Shown one piece after another: positions 1 through 13,566 of a stretch of DNA of 64,000 bases. The number at the start of each line of letters is the position of its first letter. The first letter of the stretch is position 1. This DNA is from Enoplolaimus lenunculus (Eukaryota > Nematoda > Enoplea > Enoplida > Thoracostomopsidae). The stretch is taken from NCBI GenBank assembly GCA_030248215.1, contig JASANG010000606.1, positions 62,001-126,000 on the forward strand. Direction: 5' to 3'. The position numbers and the translations under genes are program-made. The notes beneath the pieces are model-generated. The model was given only the letters and a program-made list of their open reading frames with translations, did not search any database and was not told the DNA's origin.

Positions 1-2828
1 GGAAACCAAAAGTTCCATAAATTTGGTCGACGTCAAAGATTTTTATTTGAAATATTGAAACAAATTACAGCTTTGGTTAAGCCTACTTCTCAAATACCAG
101 CTACTGAAGTGATGGTTAGAATTACATTAATTTTTACTGTCCAAACAACAAATTTAATATAAATTTCGCTTCTGTTCTGCCTATATTATGACCGCAATGT
201 CAAGTACTTTTGTTGACATTTGGGACGGATCGAATGTGTTTTAACCCTGTATCAGAGTGTATTAACCGGATATCCATTTCCGTTTCCGATAAAAATTGGT
301 ATCCGTTCTCGTTATAGAAATAATGGTAATTCTGTTATTTTTACGTTCAAAATTAGTTATAAATTACGTACATATCTCGCAATATTTCGTTACAGATGCG
401 CTGTAACCGTTCGAAACGAAATAAAAATTACGAAATTCATCCAAATTCAATGCATCCGCCATTTTTTCTTTAATATTTTTAAAACTTTTGAAGCACACTA
501 TATGCACGCCTCAATTGTTTCTGTGGAAAAATAAAACATTTTTAAAACTTTTATACGTGAAAATCCTGTTTCCGTTTCCATAACGCTAATATCCTCTTTC
601 CGTTTCCGTAATTTTGATCTATCCGTTTCCATTATTTTACTATATGTTTAACACCCTGCTCTATAATGGAATATGTCACGTTTTAGCTTTCATCACGACA
701 AAACGTCAAAAACGCGACGCCCACTTAGGTCCGATATATTAATTGCCAACTAATAGACCTGTGTACCTAAGGCGCTCAAAACGTAAAAAAATATTTTACA
801 GCAAACTGCAGGTGATTTTGCAAAACTTGTATTTACTGTTTGAACATTAATAACAATATTTTGCATAAAAGCATCGTCAAACTTTTTAAGACAGGTGACC
901 TGGAGTGATGTTTCATTTTATTGTTCCGGTCTAAACTCACAGACTACAAGCGGATGGTAGCACACGACTCTGGCTCCAGCCCTGGCAAAAAATCGGCCTC
1001 CGGCCTCCCGTAAGTTATGCCTCAGGTTCCGGTAATTTCTGTTGCGAAATTTTTCGTATTTTTATAAAAGTTGTGCTCTTCAGCGAGCTGATAGCTAAAT
1101 TTGCGACCTGAGTGGAAAGTGATAAAGATTTTTTATACGACTTCCGCTTCACTCACGCAAATTGTTTTTTACCCGCAGCTACACGCGTACTAAGAAAATG
1201 TACCCGCGACCCACCTTCTACCCGGGTCTGAAGTTAAACCTGTATTTTAATGATCGGTGGTGATTTGAACTTTAAGGAAGTTTTGTGTTATAGTTCCAAT
1301 GATTTTTACACTTAAAATTTTACGAGAAACAACAAAATTTCAAACCAAACCAAATAAAGCACCGGTATAGCACTGCGCAGCAACTAACTCGAAGTAAAAC
1401 AGACAAATCAAACAATTTTTGACACGGGTAAAAACTGTCAATTTTTTAGCCGCGTGATACAAATCTTTAGCCACGAGTGTATCTGCGTATGATATATTTT
1501 ACTTGACTCGCGTTTACACGCGGATAATGTTCCACTCTGCTTAGGATAATCTTACAATCTTTATGGGTACAAATTTCTTTTAAACGAAGCGAATGAATAG
1601 TGTTTTTGATATTACCGCGTAAATTACTGTTAAAATTTACATATTCAGCATTATTTTCATGCCGAATTCTACTTTACATTCGATTCCGGCACAATTTCTC
1701 GACCTCCGGCTCTTGTCTTTTTACCTTCGGTTGCACTCAGCTAAATCATGCCGAGTGACATCAATTTTGTCTGAAGGTTTATGTTCAAGCTAATTCTTAT
1801 ATGCGGTTTTGGCTTAAGGTTACCTTACTAATATGACAAGCACTAGGATTGTGGCTTTTTGGCTAAACGATTAAACATATCAATGGACACTTCTCTATAA
1901 CAAAAGTATTCTGTTTCAACCATGAGCGACGCCTGGAATATCTTGTAACATGCAAGTAGACGCTTCAGAGCAAAACGTTCAATAAAAGGCCCTGTGTTAC
2001 ATTATTTAGCAATATATTTCTCCATAATACCTACATATATCAGCAATGCTTAAGGAGCCCAAATAGGTACAACTACACGCCGTCATCACATTTCGATCGG
2101 CGCCGATGGATTTAACTGATATAAGGATATAACAAGAGAGTTATGTTTTAATATTTCAATGGTGCAATTATCTGTTTGCCTACTAAAACATATATGTATC
2201 ATTTGTATGTTAGATATATTATAATGTGTTTAGAAGTTTTCAGATCTACGAAATAACACGTAATTAATGGTTATGAGCTTTGAATCAATATGTACTTTGA
2301 AGCTTAAATTGTTCAGGCGTTCTATTTTTGTATGAAACAATAGAATTGTGGACGTTTTATTTTTATATTCTTCTAAGAGAACTTTGGACTCAATTAAGAA
2401 ATAGTCATTTCGCCCGGGGTTGGACCAAAACCCCAACGAAAGGCTTTCAACCAAAGCAATCAGTAATTGTCCATCGAATACTGGGTTTACATGGCGCTGT
2501 GAGCGCCTACCCAAGGGCTTAGCCAAGATATCGTTTCATAAGTTGAGTTTCACTCAAAAATTATTCTACAGCCTATAGAAGTTTTGTTTTTTGAGTCTCC
2601 AAAAATTTCGAAATGAAATATCTCCACTGTCCGCCCCTCCTTCTATACGTATCTTTTGCCCAAGTCTAAGAGCTAATAATACTAATTTTAAAAGATGCGT
2701 AGAAAAAATTTGACATATATTTTAGGCGCTTCCTTACAGTAGTCTGTTTTTACGTTCTACACCTGGTTGGTACAACGTCAGCCAAAGCATTGACAAGACA
2801 GCTACGGTGCTCGTAGCATAGCTACCAG
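1..2828. other. Non-coding stretch, no gene seen
   Basis: I see no convincing exon here. The only structure I noticed is a degenerate stretch (about 265-640) rich in TTTCCGTTTCC and CGGATATCC motifs, and scattered pieces reading CCGGC(C/T)TCCGG (about 985-1035 and 1680-1735). Similar CCGGAACCGG-type words recur near 14.9, 18.0, 54.0 and 56.6 kb, which suggests old copies of one repeat family. Confidence 0.5.
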
Positions 2829-3009
2829 CATCGGCGGATCCAGAAATGTCTGACGGAGGTGGTTAAGCTAGCAAATTATAAAACCAATTTTTACTGTATG
2901 CTATATATGCCAATTTTCTGTGGGAGAAACTGTAAAGTAGGTGCCTTAATACGATTTTATCACAAAAATAACATGACGGAGTGGCGTACGCTTCCTGGAT
3001 TCGCTAGTG
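2829..3009. mobile_element. hAT-like MITE, GGCGGATCCAG ends
   Basis: A short element of about 180 bp begins CATCGGCGGATCCAG and ends with the inverted form CTGGATTCGCTAGTG. The flanks GCTACCAG (left) and GCTATCAG (right) agree at 7 of 8 positions, as expected for an aged 8-bp target duplication of the hAT superfamily. There is no coding potential. Similar ends occur at 48.7-48.9, 51.7-52.0 and 54.7 kb. Confidence 0.55.
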
Positions 3010-3443
3010 GCTATCAGTAATTAATTACACGCGATGCAAATGCGTAGAGTCTTGAAATAAACCTAATCAGGTTAATGGATTGAAAACAAATTGCGATTAG
3101 GTTTGATTTATGCACTGCGATACTCTATTTCGCTTGCATGCACGGTATGCGCACAATATTAGACCTCCAGACACCGTTTATTTTTATAGTTGCGCTGAGC
3201 AGCATCATCACCTTTTTGAAATATACGCGCCAGAGTTTTAATACATATCAAAGAATTCAAATAAAACTGAACGGGGTACCATTAAGACTGCAGAACATGT
3301 GCGCAGCGAAGCAAGCTCAAAAGCAGCGTTACGTATTGTCCAGCCCGTTTGGGGCAGTGATCCATTTTTGAAAGCGCGGACTTCGGCGACGCCCCCCGTA
3401 CAAGCGCTGTTTCTATAATGCAATAACTCACCCCTAGCGATTT

Positions 3444-3482
<39 letters not shown>

Positions 3483-3536
3483 TATATATATATATACATA
3501 TATATAATATATATAATATATATAATATATATATAA
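3444..3536. repeat. (TA)n microsatellite
   Basis: About 93 bp of nearly pure TA dinucleotides with a few TAA and CATA interruptions. It is simple-sequence DNA; open frames through it reading Tyr/Ile are artefacts. Confidence 0.95.
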
Positions 3537-4015
3537 TTTTGTTTTTAGGCTTGATAAAATGTTCAAATTCCAAGATCTATAATATTATATATAATGCCAA
3601 TAATGGCACGTTTTGTGTTATAGATGGTATCTGTTTGAGAGTTGAATACCATGCATAAAAAGAAAACGGGAACCACATCAGCATAAAAAATATCTTACCG
3701 CATCCGGAGCTAATTATTTGTCAGGTAATTTATAGCTCAGTAAAACAATCAAACAAGTATAGTGCATTTTATTATAATTACTTTATCGGTTCTTGTACAC
3801 TTTCTCTTTAAAGTATTCAAAATTTTCGTATTTTGGCGGAACTTAGGTTGAAGATTAGGTTTGTACTCAAGCTTGTAGCGAAAGTGTACAAGAGCTATTT
3901 TGTTCGATCAATCAAAAATGGTCGGGCACGGAAACAAAAGGGTGCCAAAGGCGCTCACCCCCACTGAAAGAAGTAAGCTGGCTACGGGCTTGAAACTGGT
4001 TGATTTACATTTGCA

Positions 4016-4266
4016 GCAAAAAATTGAGTTCGAATCTCTAAAGCATACTTAAGTTTGACAATAATAAGTATATATAACTTTGCATTAAAGTTTTTGACGC
4101 AAGACAAATAAACGATTAATTCAACGAACAGTTGCAATACCGGATATATCAGTGAAGAAGGACGGATTAAAAATAAATAGTCCGTAACCGAATAACAGGG
4201 GGTACCCTCTCGAGAGGCCAAATAAATATCAGTCGTCCTTTTATCCTCTTATTTCGGTCATTACAG
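4016..4266 (-). mobile_element. TA-flanked MITE (CTGTAGTGACC family), truncated
   Basis: This half-length copy shares with the full copies at 16775-17219 and 27873-28321 the segment with GAGTTCGAA, the CCGGATATATCAGT block, GTCCGTAACCGAATAACA, GGTACCCTCT and GGCCAAATAAATATCAGT. It ends GGTCATTACAG followed by TA. The other terminus is missing. There is no transposase. Confidence 0.75.
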
Positions 4267-5689
4267 TAGTTACACTAGTTCGAATAGAAATATTTGTTTT
4301 GTCAGAGTAATATATACTTCTATGCTGCTAGGTTAGTCAATAAAATAAGTATAAATTAATTTAAGTGCTCCTATTTCATTGAAGCTCAAATTTCTGAGTA
4401 AAAACTTAAATTTGGTATTTTCGTCTCAAACAAATAAAGATCTAAGCATTCAAATTGCTCGAAAATGGCCGTTCATTTGTTTCGAATGTCTCCAGTTACG
4501 CCAAAAACGGTGTCTTGAGCATTTCTTGTCCTTAAAATGTTACAATTTCAATGCCAGCTACAATGCTCGCTTGGACGAAATATATACACGTGTAACACAA
4601 CGAATAATGAAATCCAGTCTCATATTTATAGTCAGAAAAATGTTTTCTCGGATTTATACCATTCTTTTCAAGATACTTTAGAGGCGGCCTTTGTGAATTT
4701 TACAGCGAATTATACGTAGACTTTATACTGCTTTTTTGTTAACGGCCATGCAGCTTTTAGCAAAATTATTAGTCTGGCTAAAACTAACAAATTATTTTGG
4801 TTTCTAATGCTACAGCGCTAAAACGTATGATATGTTTAAAATGGTGTTTCATCAGAACATAACGCCGAAGATAATTTATTTTCAGTTGTCCAAAAATGTT
4901 TAAAAATGTATTGCTGAAATGTCACATTTTGACAATGTGACAAAAATGGTTATCAGCCTTGTATACTTGTAAGACCAGCTTAAAATATGTAACTGACGTA
5001 TTCGGTCAAAGTTTTAATAAAAGGCCGTAGACCAAAGCCGAAAAAACAACAAAACCATAAGCATTTCAAAATCAGTCACTAATACCGTTTTGCCACCTTC
5101 CATACTGTTCATAACCAACTAAAGGCTAGCATCATTTGCATTTGATTATCCTATTTCATATTCAAAATTTTAGCATATATATCAGTAAACATTCGACTGG
5201 AGATAATACACAACATGACATCGCCTTCGCTGTAGAGAAAAAGCTAAAAACAGCAAGAAAATTTTACATAGAAGTAATTGGTGTTGAATTAACTCTCAAT
5301 AAGGCAAATTAGCCAGCTCATTGTGATGGATGATTTCCAAACAACTTTTGCAGGGATATGCTGAAGATTTTTTTATACTTTGGTCGAGCATCCCGTAACA
5401 TCGCTGGCGACGGATCCGTCGAAACAGCAGAAGCAGATTTAAGCGGCACCGGTGCCAATATTGGCTAGAAGGATATGAGTTTAACAAATCGAAAGGATTT
5501 TTATACTGCTTTTGCCATTAGCTTACCATTTTTCAAAATGCCTTTTTAACCGAAGATGCTGTGCTAAAATGAATCACCAGTATAGCAAAACCGCAATCAA
5601 GTAAACACTTTTTTAACGTTTGTGAAACGCTATTTTAGCAGCAAAGTAACGCTTTTTTCAAAACGACAAAGAATGTTTTGTGAGTTTGA

Positions 5690-5789
5690 CACGATTTCTT
5701 AGACCAACTTTTTCGCTTCAGCTTAAGCTTAAGCTTAGGCTTAGGAAAATGCTAATACTGCTTTTCCGGCCCAGTGCTATACATGGGCC
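5690..5789 (+). mobile_element. TTAGGC-bearing hAT-like MITE, truncated
   Basis: The right half of the element is preserved: a GCTTAAGCTTAGGCTTAGG array, ATGCTAATACTG, then the terminal repeat TTCCGGCCCAGTGCTATACA and TGGGCC. The left terminal repeat is lost. See the copy at 43889-44083 for the full structure. Confidence 0.7.
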
Positions 5790-8011
5790 GCTGTGTACCT
5801 ACGTGTATTATGAAAATCTTTCCGCCTACAACGGTTTTGCACTAATAACAGCCAAAGTTGGTGTTAAGATCGTTGGGTCCACCCCTAAACAGGTCCGATA
5901 GGGATTCCAATCAAATGTTTTACAATTCTATAACTTCGTGGTCAGCGAAAAACTTTTTTAGTTTGTTAAAGTAGGGCCTCCTAAGGGTCGGCTTAGAGGG
6001 AGCTTCCGGGTGATCACAGGCACGGGTAATAATGATGTTATCGAATCTTATTTGTTGTATTATGTGTTTATATATAGAATCTGCTTGATAATGAATCATC
6101 CACTTTACAATGTCTGCATTGGATCTCTTTGATTAATCCGACTATGGTGCAAAACAGCACAGTAACTTGAAACTTGATACAGTGCATAGAGTGAGGTTTA
6201 TTAACAGTATCCCTTAATCCTGAGTCTGTAAGAAGAATCTCAGGCCAGTAGTCACACTCATTTTATAAAGTGGCGGATTCGACACAAAATAAAGACGCAT
6301 ATATATGTTTATACACATATTACAACATGCATAAATATATACAATTTTGAAGACCCTTCCGAAGGACAATGTGAAAAAAACAAACACTGTATAGTCAGTG
6401 TTTTGACAAATCAAAATGGCTTTTTTAGGGAGTTTTGTTTGTCTCCGTGGTTCTCAAATGATTTGAGGACAATCTTGCATGTGCAAGTTCGGTCAGGAAC
6501 CGCCTTGACGTTTTTGCAGACTGCAAAGTATTTACTGTAAATTGTGCTATTAAATTTAATTCACAGAACACAATCGTCAACCGATTGAATTTGTTGCACC
6601 TGCATTTTGATTGGCCAATCGTAAATTGCGTTGCTAAGCGCTTTTAAATTTGTTCAACTTTTTTGCATTCTTCCAAGGTTGTTGAACTAATTCAAATATC
6701 AAAGTTGTTTGACATTTCGCAGTTCACGGCGGTCGCGACTGGACTTGTCACCGGCTATTGAGCACTAAATAGAAATTTTTGGATTAGAATACGGTTTCAA
6801 CTTATACGAAATTTCAAGGAAAATCTTTTTCATGCTTGAATAATTCTTGCGGCTGAAACTTGCGGCTGCAAGGTTTGTTCAACAATTCATTTCGAGAAAT
6901 TGCAGCTGTAAGTTATTTAGGATGAATATACGCAAGGAATTAATTCATGGGATTTAATAGTTTTGCAAATCGAATTAATTCATGATCATTGGGCTGAACT
7001 GATAATCTAAATTTTATTTGATACTCATTGCAGTCGTCTGCAAAATTATTCATAATACCTCATGCAAAAATTGAGCATGAAAATGAAATTTGTTTGCAAA
7101 TATTTCCAGCAGAATATTCCTTGTGCAAGTTGCATCTGCGAGTTCTCGTTGTAAAAACTTGCATGTGTCAATAGAGCTTAAATAATCATAGATATTCTCA
7201 AGGTTATAATACAAACTTCAATTAGTTGTAGAAAAATTAGTTACGTTGGAAATGTGAACTTTGTTACAGGATGCCTTCGAAATTCTAAAAAGAAAATTAT
7301 GGTTTTGTATAAAACAAAAATAATTATTCGTTGTTAAAACCAGGTGGTTCTGTTGAGTTAACGATTGAACTCTAAATATATTAATTTACGCTAATAACGT
7401 GTCATATTTTACAATTTCAAACCAAATAAGATTTAAATATTAGGTTAATTAGAACCAAAGTGCTATTTATTTACAAAATAATTTTACCATTTCAGTTGCG
7501 CCGCAACAAGTGGAACAGAAACATAATTGTACTCTTCGAATATGACATATTGTCCTAAAGCGTTCATAAGATATTTAACGGATTTCGCGGCAAAGTTTGC
7601 ATTTGGAGCAAAAACCATTTTCTTAAATCCTACTTTGCAACTTGTTTGCTAGAAAACAAGCAGTAAAGTTCTTCGCGCTGTTAACGTTTATGATTCGTTA
7701 ATGGTATCGTTAGCTAAAGGTTCAGACTACCTGAGTCAATATCCCATTTAAGGCTTGAGTTCAAAACTTACAAAACGAAGATAAATTGCCGTTCGGCTGT
7801 TGTACTAAAACAACTAGCGCGTCACCGAGGGCGTAGCGAATCTGTGACGATTTTTTGGAATATTATTCACAGAACGAAGAAAATACAACCAAATCACCAT
7901 GGCCCTAATAAGCTCAACGTGTTAAATTCATGAGTCGCATGCAATACTGTTATTGCACGCCCTCACACAGGACAAAGCTTTTGTTTTCTTCTGGTCGAAT
8001 TTGTAGCAGCG

Positions 8012-8161
8012 ATGGGACCAATTTCAACTGACAAACTTATCTTAAAGTCTATCGTTTTTGTGTATTCTTGTTACAGTGTTCAACATCCAAACGCATGGCA
8101 ACTGTGCGAGAGCGTAACATTCAATAGGGTGCACGAACTCGTTTGGCGAAGCGAGCAACAG
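8012..8161 (+). CDS. Possible first coding exon, unassigned
   Basis: A 50-codon open stretch starts with ATG and ends CAACAG directly before GTCAGT, a good donor, in phase 0. The product begins MGPISTDKLILKSIV, has a hydrophobic stretch that could be a weak signal or anchor (residues 8-20), then QHPNAWQLCESV. No family is recognised. Alternatively an internal exon could start after the TTACAG at about 8077. Nothing links it to a neighbour. Confidence 0.2.
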
Positions 8162-10496
8162 GTCAGTAAGCATTTAAATCGTAATAGAAACTTTTAATTT
8201 CGAAACAGCTTCTGCTTCCCAATTGTCGCCCCCTCCAGTACATGCATATATAGTAATATTTAGCTAAAATTAGTCTGTGAAAGCTGACAATACTTATTTC
8301 CGTTTCAAATAGACATGGTTCGCTCGATTAAACTGTGAAAACAGCCAAGTGTTAATTGTGGTAAATTTTCTCACGAGTTTTTGTTAGATATTTAATATTG
8401 TTTTGCAGTAATTGAAAAATATTTAAATTGGATCGCCTCTTAGTGCAGACTACACTGTATGGTAGCCAAGTTAAAAGAGTCGAGAGTGAAATACCTCCTT
8501 TTACTCAAACGACGCGCTGTGAAAGACAAAAAAGTCAACCGGGCCAACAAATTTTAACTGCGAATTCCAGTAATTATCTCCTTGTAAAGTCATGATTAGA
8601 AGTTGGAAATTAGTACAGGTTGATGGCAACATAACTTGATTTTGACAGGCAGATGATATCCTTATCAGAAAAAGGGGGGTTTAGGTTAAAGTAACAGAAC
8701 TTAAATGAAAGCTGGCCTTGAATCAAATTTATACTTATATTTGTTTTTATGCACCCTATCCAATGTTGCCGACGATACAAAATAAGTTGCATACAAAGTC
8801 ATGTGAACACAAATGTCATTACAAATGCAATAAAACCAACTGATTAAACCGAGTAATATGCGAGTTTAGATTGAAATTAAAACATTGGCCCAGCCAGGGT
8901 TCTAGTGTTGCGGAGGGCATTGTCAATTACTTAAATATAATATTTGGTTTTGTTTTGAAATTAATCTGTTGTTTAGTTAACAGAAACAATTGTTTTAAAC
9001 TCATTGTTGAAGGATCCATATCGCCCCCTTTGGGCCCCATTCTAACTACTTCAGTGAACCAAGTGCTTTATCTACAATAAACATGTTAATATATGTGCGC
9101 TGAGCAGCACTGCAGTTTGCTTGAGAACTACGGTTTGGTACAAATAAGGCAAAAAGTTTCAATTGAATTATCGATGATAGGCTTGTGATATGCATAGGTA
9201 TACCGATTTGGTTGCTTAAGAACCTGATATAGCCGGTTTGATTGAAAATCAAACCGGAAAAATAGATTGGTTAATTTAAGAAATTGCACGCCTTGCGCCA
9301 TCCATGGTATATACTTCAATCGCACCAAGGGCGTAGTCAGCGGAGGTTCTGTAAAGAGGTTTTTAGATACTTTTTTCAGTTGGCATGACAAGAAATTTTC
9401 TTCCTTTGAAATTTTTCATCCTACGTCAGCTGGTTCGTTTTCAAAATCTTAGCAACGCTCGTGAATCGCATACCAAGCATTCTGAGTAATATTAGAAACA
9501 AAAATTGCGTAGTGTAAGTACTTGGCTAAATTAATAGGCTAACTTTTCTAAATATTTTTCACAGCCAGGTATAATTTTCTGTGCAGGTATAATCAATTTT
9601 TCAAAGTAAAACGCAGCACACATTTTTCAAAAAATCAAGGGCATAGTCGTAGGCAAAGCAGAGAGGAACAGACAGCGTCCCACTCCCAATGACATTGAGA
9701 TATTTAGCAGTTGATAACTGAAATGCTAACTGCGACAAATAGGATTCGAAAAACCCGTACACGTATAGGTAACTCGTGGTTACCCTCCCCAAACCAAAAT
9801 CATGGCTAAGTCCATAGTTATGAAAATGGTACGTTTTTCGATTCACAATTACCAAAATTATATTTTAGTATATATTAATTTTAGTTCAAAATAATAAATC
9901 AGTATAGGCGCCGAATGTTGAAATTAATTACGCCAGACGGGTGCAGGATTTAGCGGTATATACTGCTTTAACATAATTATCTATTGAGGCCGAAATACTC
10001 GATTTGCATATATTTTACTAAACCACAGCGTCAGAGTCAAATATGCTGGCAGTGGCTTTTTAATAAAAAGCCATTCCAGCTAAAATTATGATCGCTTGCT
10101 GCGTGGTGTTACACATTTATTTAATTGGTAGAAATAAATACAATACCGTATCCGTGGCTTGTTTAAAGGTTTTCATGGGCACTGCAAAGAAGGTATTGAA
10201 GGTAACAGTATGACGCTGTTAAAGGCAGCAGTTAAAAAATTTACCATTGACACTTATCACACTATTATTCACTGTTATATGTAAAAACTTTTTCTAACTA
10301 TGGATTTGAATCGCAGCGTAACGGGTGATAGGCGTTTACTATAATCACATAGCTACAAAGCTTGACGCTAGCTCTACCATAAAGAGTTGGCACGTGGTAC
10401 ACTTGTCGTATATGTTAAACGCTGCACGTTGTATTTTAATTCGCATATATATAGATTGCTTTAAGTTGCTCACAGTCTACTATTGCTCACGAACAG
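8162..10496. other. Non-coding stretch, no gene seen
   Basis: I see nothing convincing here. AAGGGC(A/G)TAGTC words at about 9327 and 9642 resemble ends of hAT-like MITEs found elsewhere in the window. Confidence 0.4.
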
Positions 10497-10577
10497 CTCA
10501 GTGTGAATCAGCAAATATTTGCTCAAATCGTGGTGAATGCATATGTGAGAATGGGGTTAAGCAGCATTTGTTATTCT
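10497..10577 (+). CDS. Candidate cysteine-rich mini-exon (EB/EGF-like)
   Basis: After GAACAG an 81-nt open segment runs to TTCT|GTAACT, symmetrical in phase (1-1). It encodes AQCESANICSNRGECICENG plus seven further residues. The spacing C-x6-C-x5-C-x-C is like half an EGF-like or EB module of secreted animal proteins. The 1-1 phase is the same as that of the modules of the MAM-like gene starting near 22 kb, so it could be an N-terminal exon of that gene. That link is only inferred, across 11.5 kb. Confidence 0.3.
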
Positions 10578-11300
10578 GTAACTACACCAAATGGTGCATG
10601 CCTGCCGGCACCCGCGCATTTCATGATCGTTTAATATGGCTTAAACTTCGGTTTATGGCTGGGTTTTGGTGCTCATGGTTATGTTTAGGTTTGTTGCTTG
10701 CGTATTAACAAATTGATTATTTCTTTTACTCAAAATTTAATTTCTTTAGATGTGTAATTTCGCATTAATACATAATTTTTGCTGCTCTGGGTATTCAAGT
10801 TTAGAGTTTCGCTTCAAATGTCTGCAGTTTATCGTGTCTGTATCTGTATAACGTGCAAAATGTACAGAAAAATATGTATAAAACACAATAAAATCCGCCC
10901 AAATAAAAATAAGTTCGCTTATTGGCGCTAGAAATGCTTTTTGTCACCTTCAGAGTACATTTGACGGCCATTATACACTCTCAGGTAATCGATATCTATT
11001 AATAACCTGCCAGAACTTAAGCCTAATAATTCAAATCCTGGGCGTAAAGACTTATGACAAAATCATTAATAAATTTTGAAAACTGCGAGTGAGAAGTGTC
11101 CAAAAGACGATGCTGCAAACATTTACTGTATCATCCACTCGCTGCATCCTATGTCCACTGTTGTCTCGATCAATAGAGTTTTAAGCTTCATTTGAAGCGA
11201 TTATGTTCCATCGTTATGAAAAAAAACTTAATATACTCCAACCCAAAATCAGAATATTTTCAATTTCAATTTCTAGCAATTGTTGTAAAACGCACCACTG

Positions 11301-11534
<234 letters not shown>

Positions 11535-11810
11535 ATAATCTAAGTGCTTGCGGTTATAGTTGCGAAAACACAAAACGAAATCGGAGAAAATATGAGACAA
11601 ACTAAACAACCTAAAAGCTTACACCAACGTGAGCGTTTTTAAGCGAAATGCGAGATTTGTCACCGCGTTTACGTGCTAGTGCGATATGCTAATGAGGACG
11701 CTTCATATAAATCAAACAACATAGTAGCATACGATATTTTTTTGCATTTTCTTTCGCATTTTTATTCTTACAACTGGGACTTCGTGTATTTGTGCACCAA
11801 AGCTTCACAG

Positions 11811-11859
11811 GGCCACAACTACGGGGGAACGAGGCCGATGAAGAACGGCGCCGCGTCCT
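11811..11859 (+). CDS. Very weak candidate exon, GC-rich
   Basis: A 49-nt GC-rich segment between CTTCACAG and TCCT|GTGAAC is open in phase 0 to 1, reading GHNYGGTRPMKNGAAS. Its base composition differs from the AT-rich surroundings, the only reason to list it. No family is recognised. Confidence 0.15.
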
Positions 11860-12220
11860 GTGAACATATTCGCCACCCCAATTTGTGAAATTGTTCACAG
11901 CCGTCTAAAGAATTCTATTACGAAAATTTCGTCTGTTCCTCTAAAATCTGGCCCTTCTGCTAACTATGTTTGGTCGCAAGGGCTTGTACAGCCGTTAATG
12001 GATTTTAGCTTGAAGGAATAAAGCAAGTAGTGAAACAACACGAGATGCAGAAGTACTCAAAGAAAACAAATTCTGAGCGTTTTTGGATTAACAATATAAA
12101 TCGCACGATATTCATGGTAAAAACGAAACTTTACGAGTGAAGCGAGATTGAAGCCAAACGCAATTTTAGCTGTATGCAAAAGATACCTGACCGCAATAAT
12201 TGGGTGCCAATTTTATCTTT

Positions 12221-12600
12221 TCGCCAGATTCACGCACTAAGTAACATCTTGTTCATCAAAAACCTCACACCAGCGTCTGTCACAATTGAATACAAAATTA
12301 CCTCACACCATCGTTCTAAATTTATCTGGTTACCTTCAAAGGTGATGATCCAACAAGTGGTTCACAATCCTTACACAGAATTGAAATAGTAGAGTTCCGC
12401 GATTCTTAAACGGTAAAAACCTATAGTTCTGGCATACGACAAACTATACATGCGAAAGAGTAAAAAAAAGTGAACACAATATATATAGGTTCATTTGGCA
12501 GTACATGAAGAATCTAAATTCAATTTCAATACCAGTACACTTTGGCGATAAGTGGTTGTGCAAAAATGGATATTGCTAAGTGCGTTAATTTGGCGTCGAG
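12221..12600. mobile_element. Short inverted-repeat element
   Basis: TTCGCCAGATTCACGCACTA at 12219-12238 returns inverted near 12580-12600 as AGTGCGTTAATTTGGCG. The 70-80 bp arms continue with diverged similarity (TTGTTCATCAAAAACC versus its inverted partner). TTTACGAGTGA words flank it directly at about 12130 and 12644. It looks like an old palindromic MITE with no coding capacity. Confidence 0.5.
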
Positions 12601-13337
12601 CGAGGGCAATAGGCCAGCCAAACAAGTTACAGGGACCGAAAAGTTTTACGAGTGACATGCGAAAATTTCGCATGCCTTACCAGTGAGACTAATGCTTACG
12701 GGCCAAAATAGTGCTACATTAGACAGAGCCACAATACGGCCCCAGGTTGGCTACGGACCCGGTGTACAATATACTTATATAATGGCAAACCGTTGAAATC
12801 AACTAGTGCTGAAATTCGAAAAAGTGATATAAATTCACAAAAGTATTATATAAATTTGGCCGTATTTTTAACGTTAGCGTAAAATGACTTATCCTATTCA
12901 TATGGTGGTTAATTAGAATTTTTTCGCAGATGTCTGGTTTGAATGGAAAAGATTTTTAATGAATATCTTCATTGCTACTGCCAAGAGGTATAAAGCATTT
13001 TTGCACCGGACGTAGATTTAAAACTGGCTAGAAAATTAGCATTATTAGGTGTTAGACAATACGCAAACAAAAAAACTGGTTTGCTTTGTCTTCGAATGTT
13101 GTATGCTCTAAAATGTTAGGCAGGCTTGTTCAACTCTGTTTCTGCATGCGTTATGCTATGATGAACATCTAATTGCAAACCGTGTACGCGTAATAGATAC
13201 GCAAGCAATGCAAAGTGTTTATCTGTTATCTATATAATAAAGCTGGAATGAATCAGATACGTATTTTGGGCAACTTTTTAGCATTTGTGCGGGGCTCGCA
13301 TAACCCTGAACTTTAACGTTGGTCAACAGTATTAGGT

Positions 13338-13566
13338 TTAACCCTTTCACACATGAATATTTTCTATTTCCCCTGAGACATACTTTTATGCTAGGATTCG
13401 AACTCCACTGACTGGAGTGGGAGGCGTATACCATCACCACTCAGCTATAGGAGCTTGACGCTCGAGCCCGAGGGGGCTCTCACGTCTTGTGGTGATTTAT
13501 ATATTATTTAAAGTTTATACACTGCGCTGAGTTGCCTACAGGCAACTCAATGTGTGAAGGGGTTAA
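13338..13566. mobile_element. piggyBac-like MITE with TTAA duplication and internal tRNA-like sequence
   Basis: The element is bounded by TTAA on both sides and has inverted ends CCCTTTCACACATGA and CAATGTGTGAAGGGG. A TTAA target and CCCTTT-type ends are diagnostic of piggyBac elements (family knowledge). Inside, on the minus strand, is a tRNA-like segment with pol III box A and box B motifs. A second copy is at 17431-17698. There is no transposase frame, so it is non-autonomous. Confidence 0.75.
13390..13454 (-). ncRNA. tRNA-like (Gly-like) segment inside a MITE
   Basis: On the minus strand, box A TAGCTGAGTGGTGA and box B AGTTCGAATCC are intact, and the anticodon-loop region reads GCCTCCCACTC, like tRNA-Gly(CCC). 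The 5' end GCTCCTA has no complementary 3' acceptor strand, so it cannot fold as a normal tRNA. It is best read as a tRNA-derived pol III promoter module carried by the element. Confidence 0.6.

Larger units (their letters stand above)
3540..8011. other. Non-coding stretch with repeat fragments
   Basis: No exon could be supported. The stretch holds a truncated TA-type MITE (4016-4266) and a truncated TTAGGC-bearing MITE (about 5690-5789). The rest is AT-rich unique sequence. At 5300-5440 a plus-frame fragment faintly resembles the C-terminal part of BED/hAT transposases, but it is broken and too short to call. Confidence 0.5.

Noticed and set aside
5296-5487. Possible hAT-transposase C-terminal fragment
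   Set aside because: A faint likeness in one plus frame, interrupted and too short to support.
13390-13454. Functional tRNA-Gly gene
   Set aside because: The acceptor strands do not pair, and the same segment recurs inside a second MITE copy.
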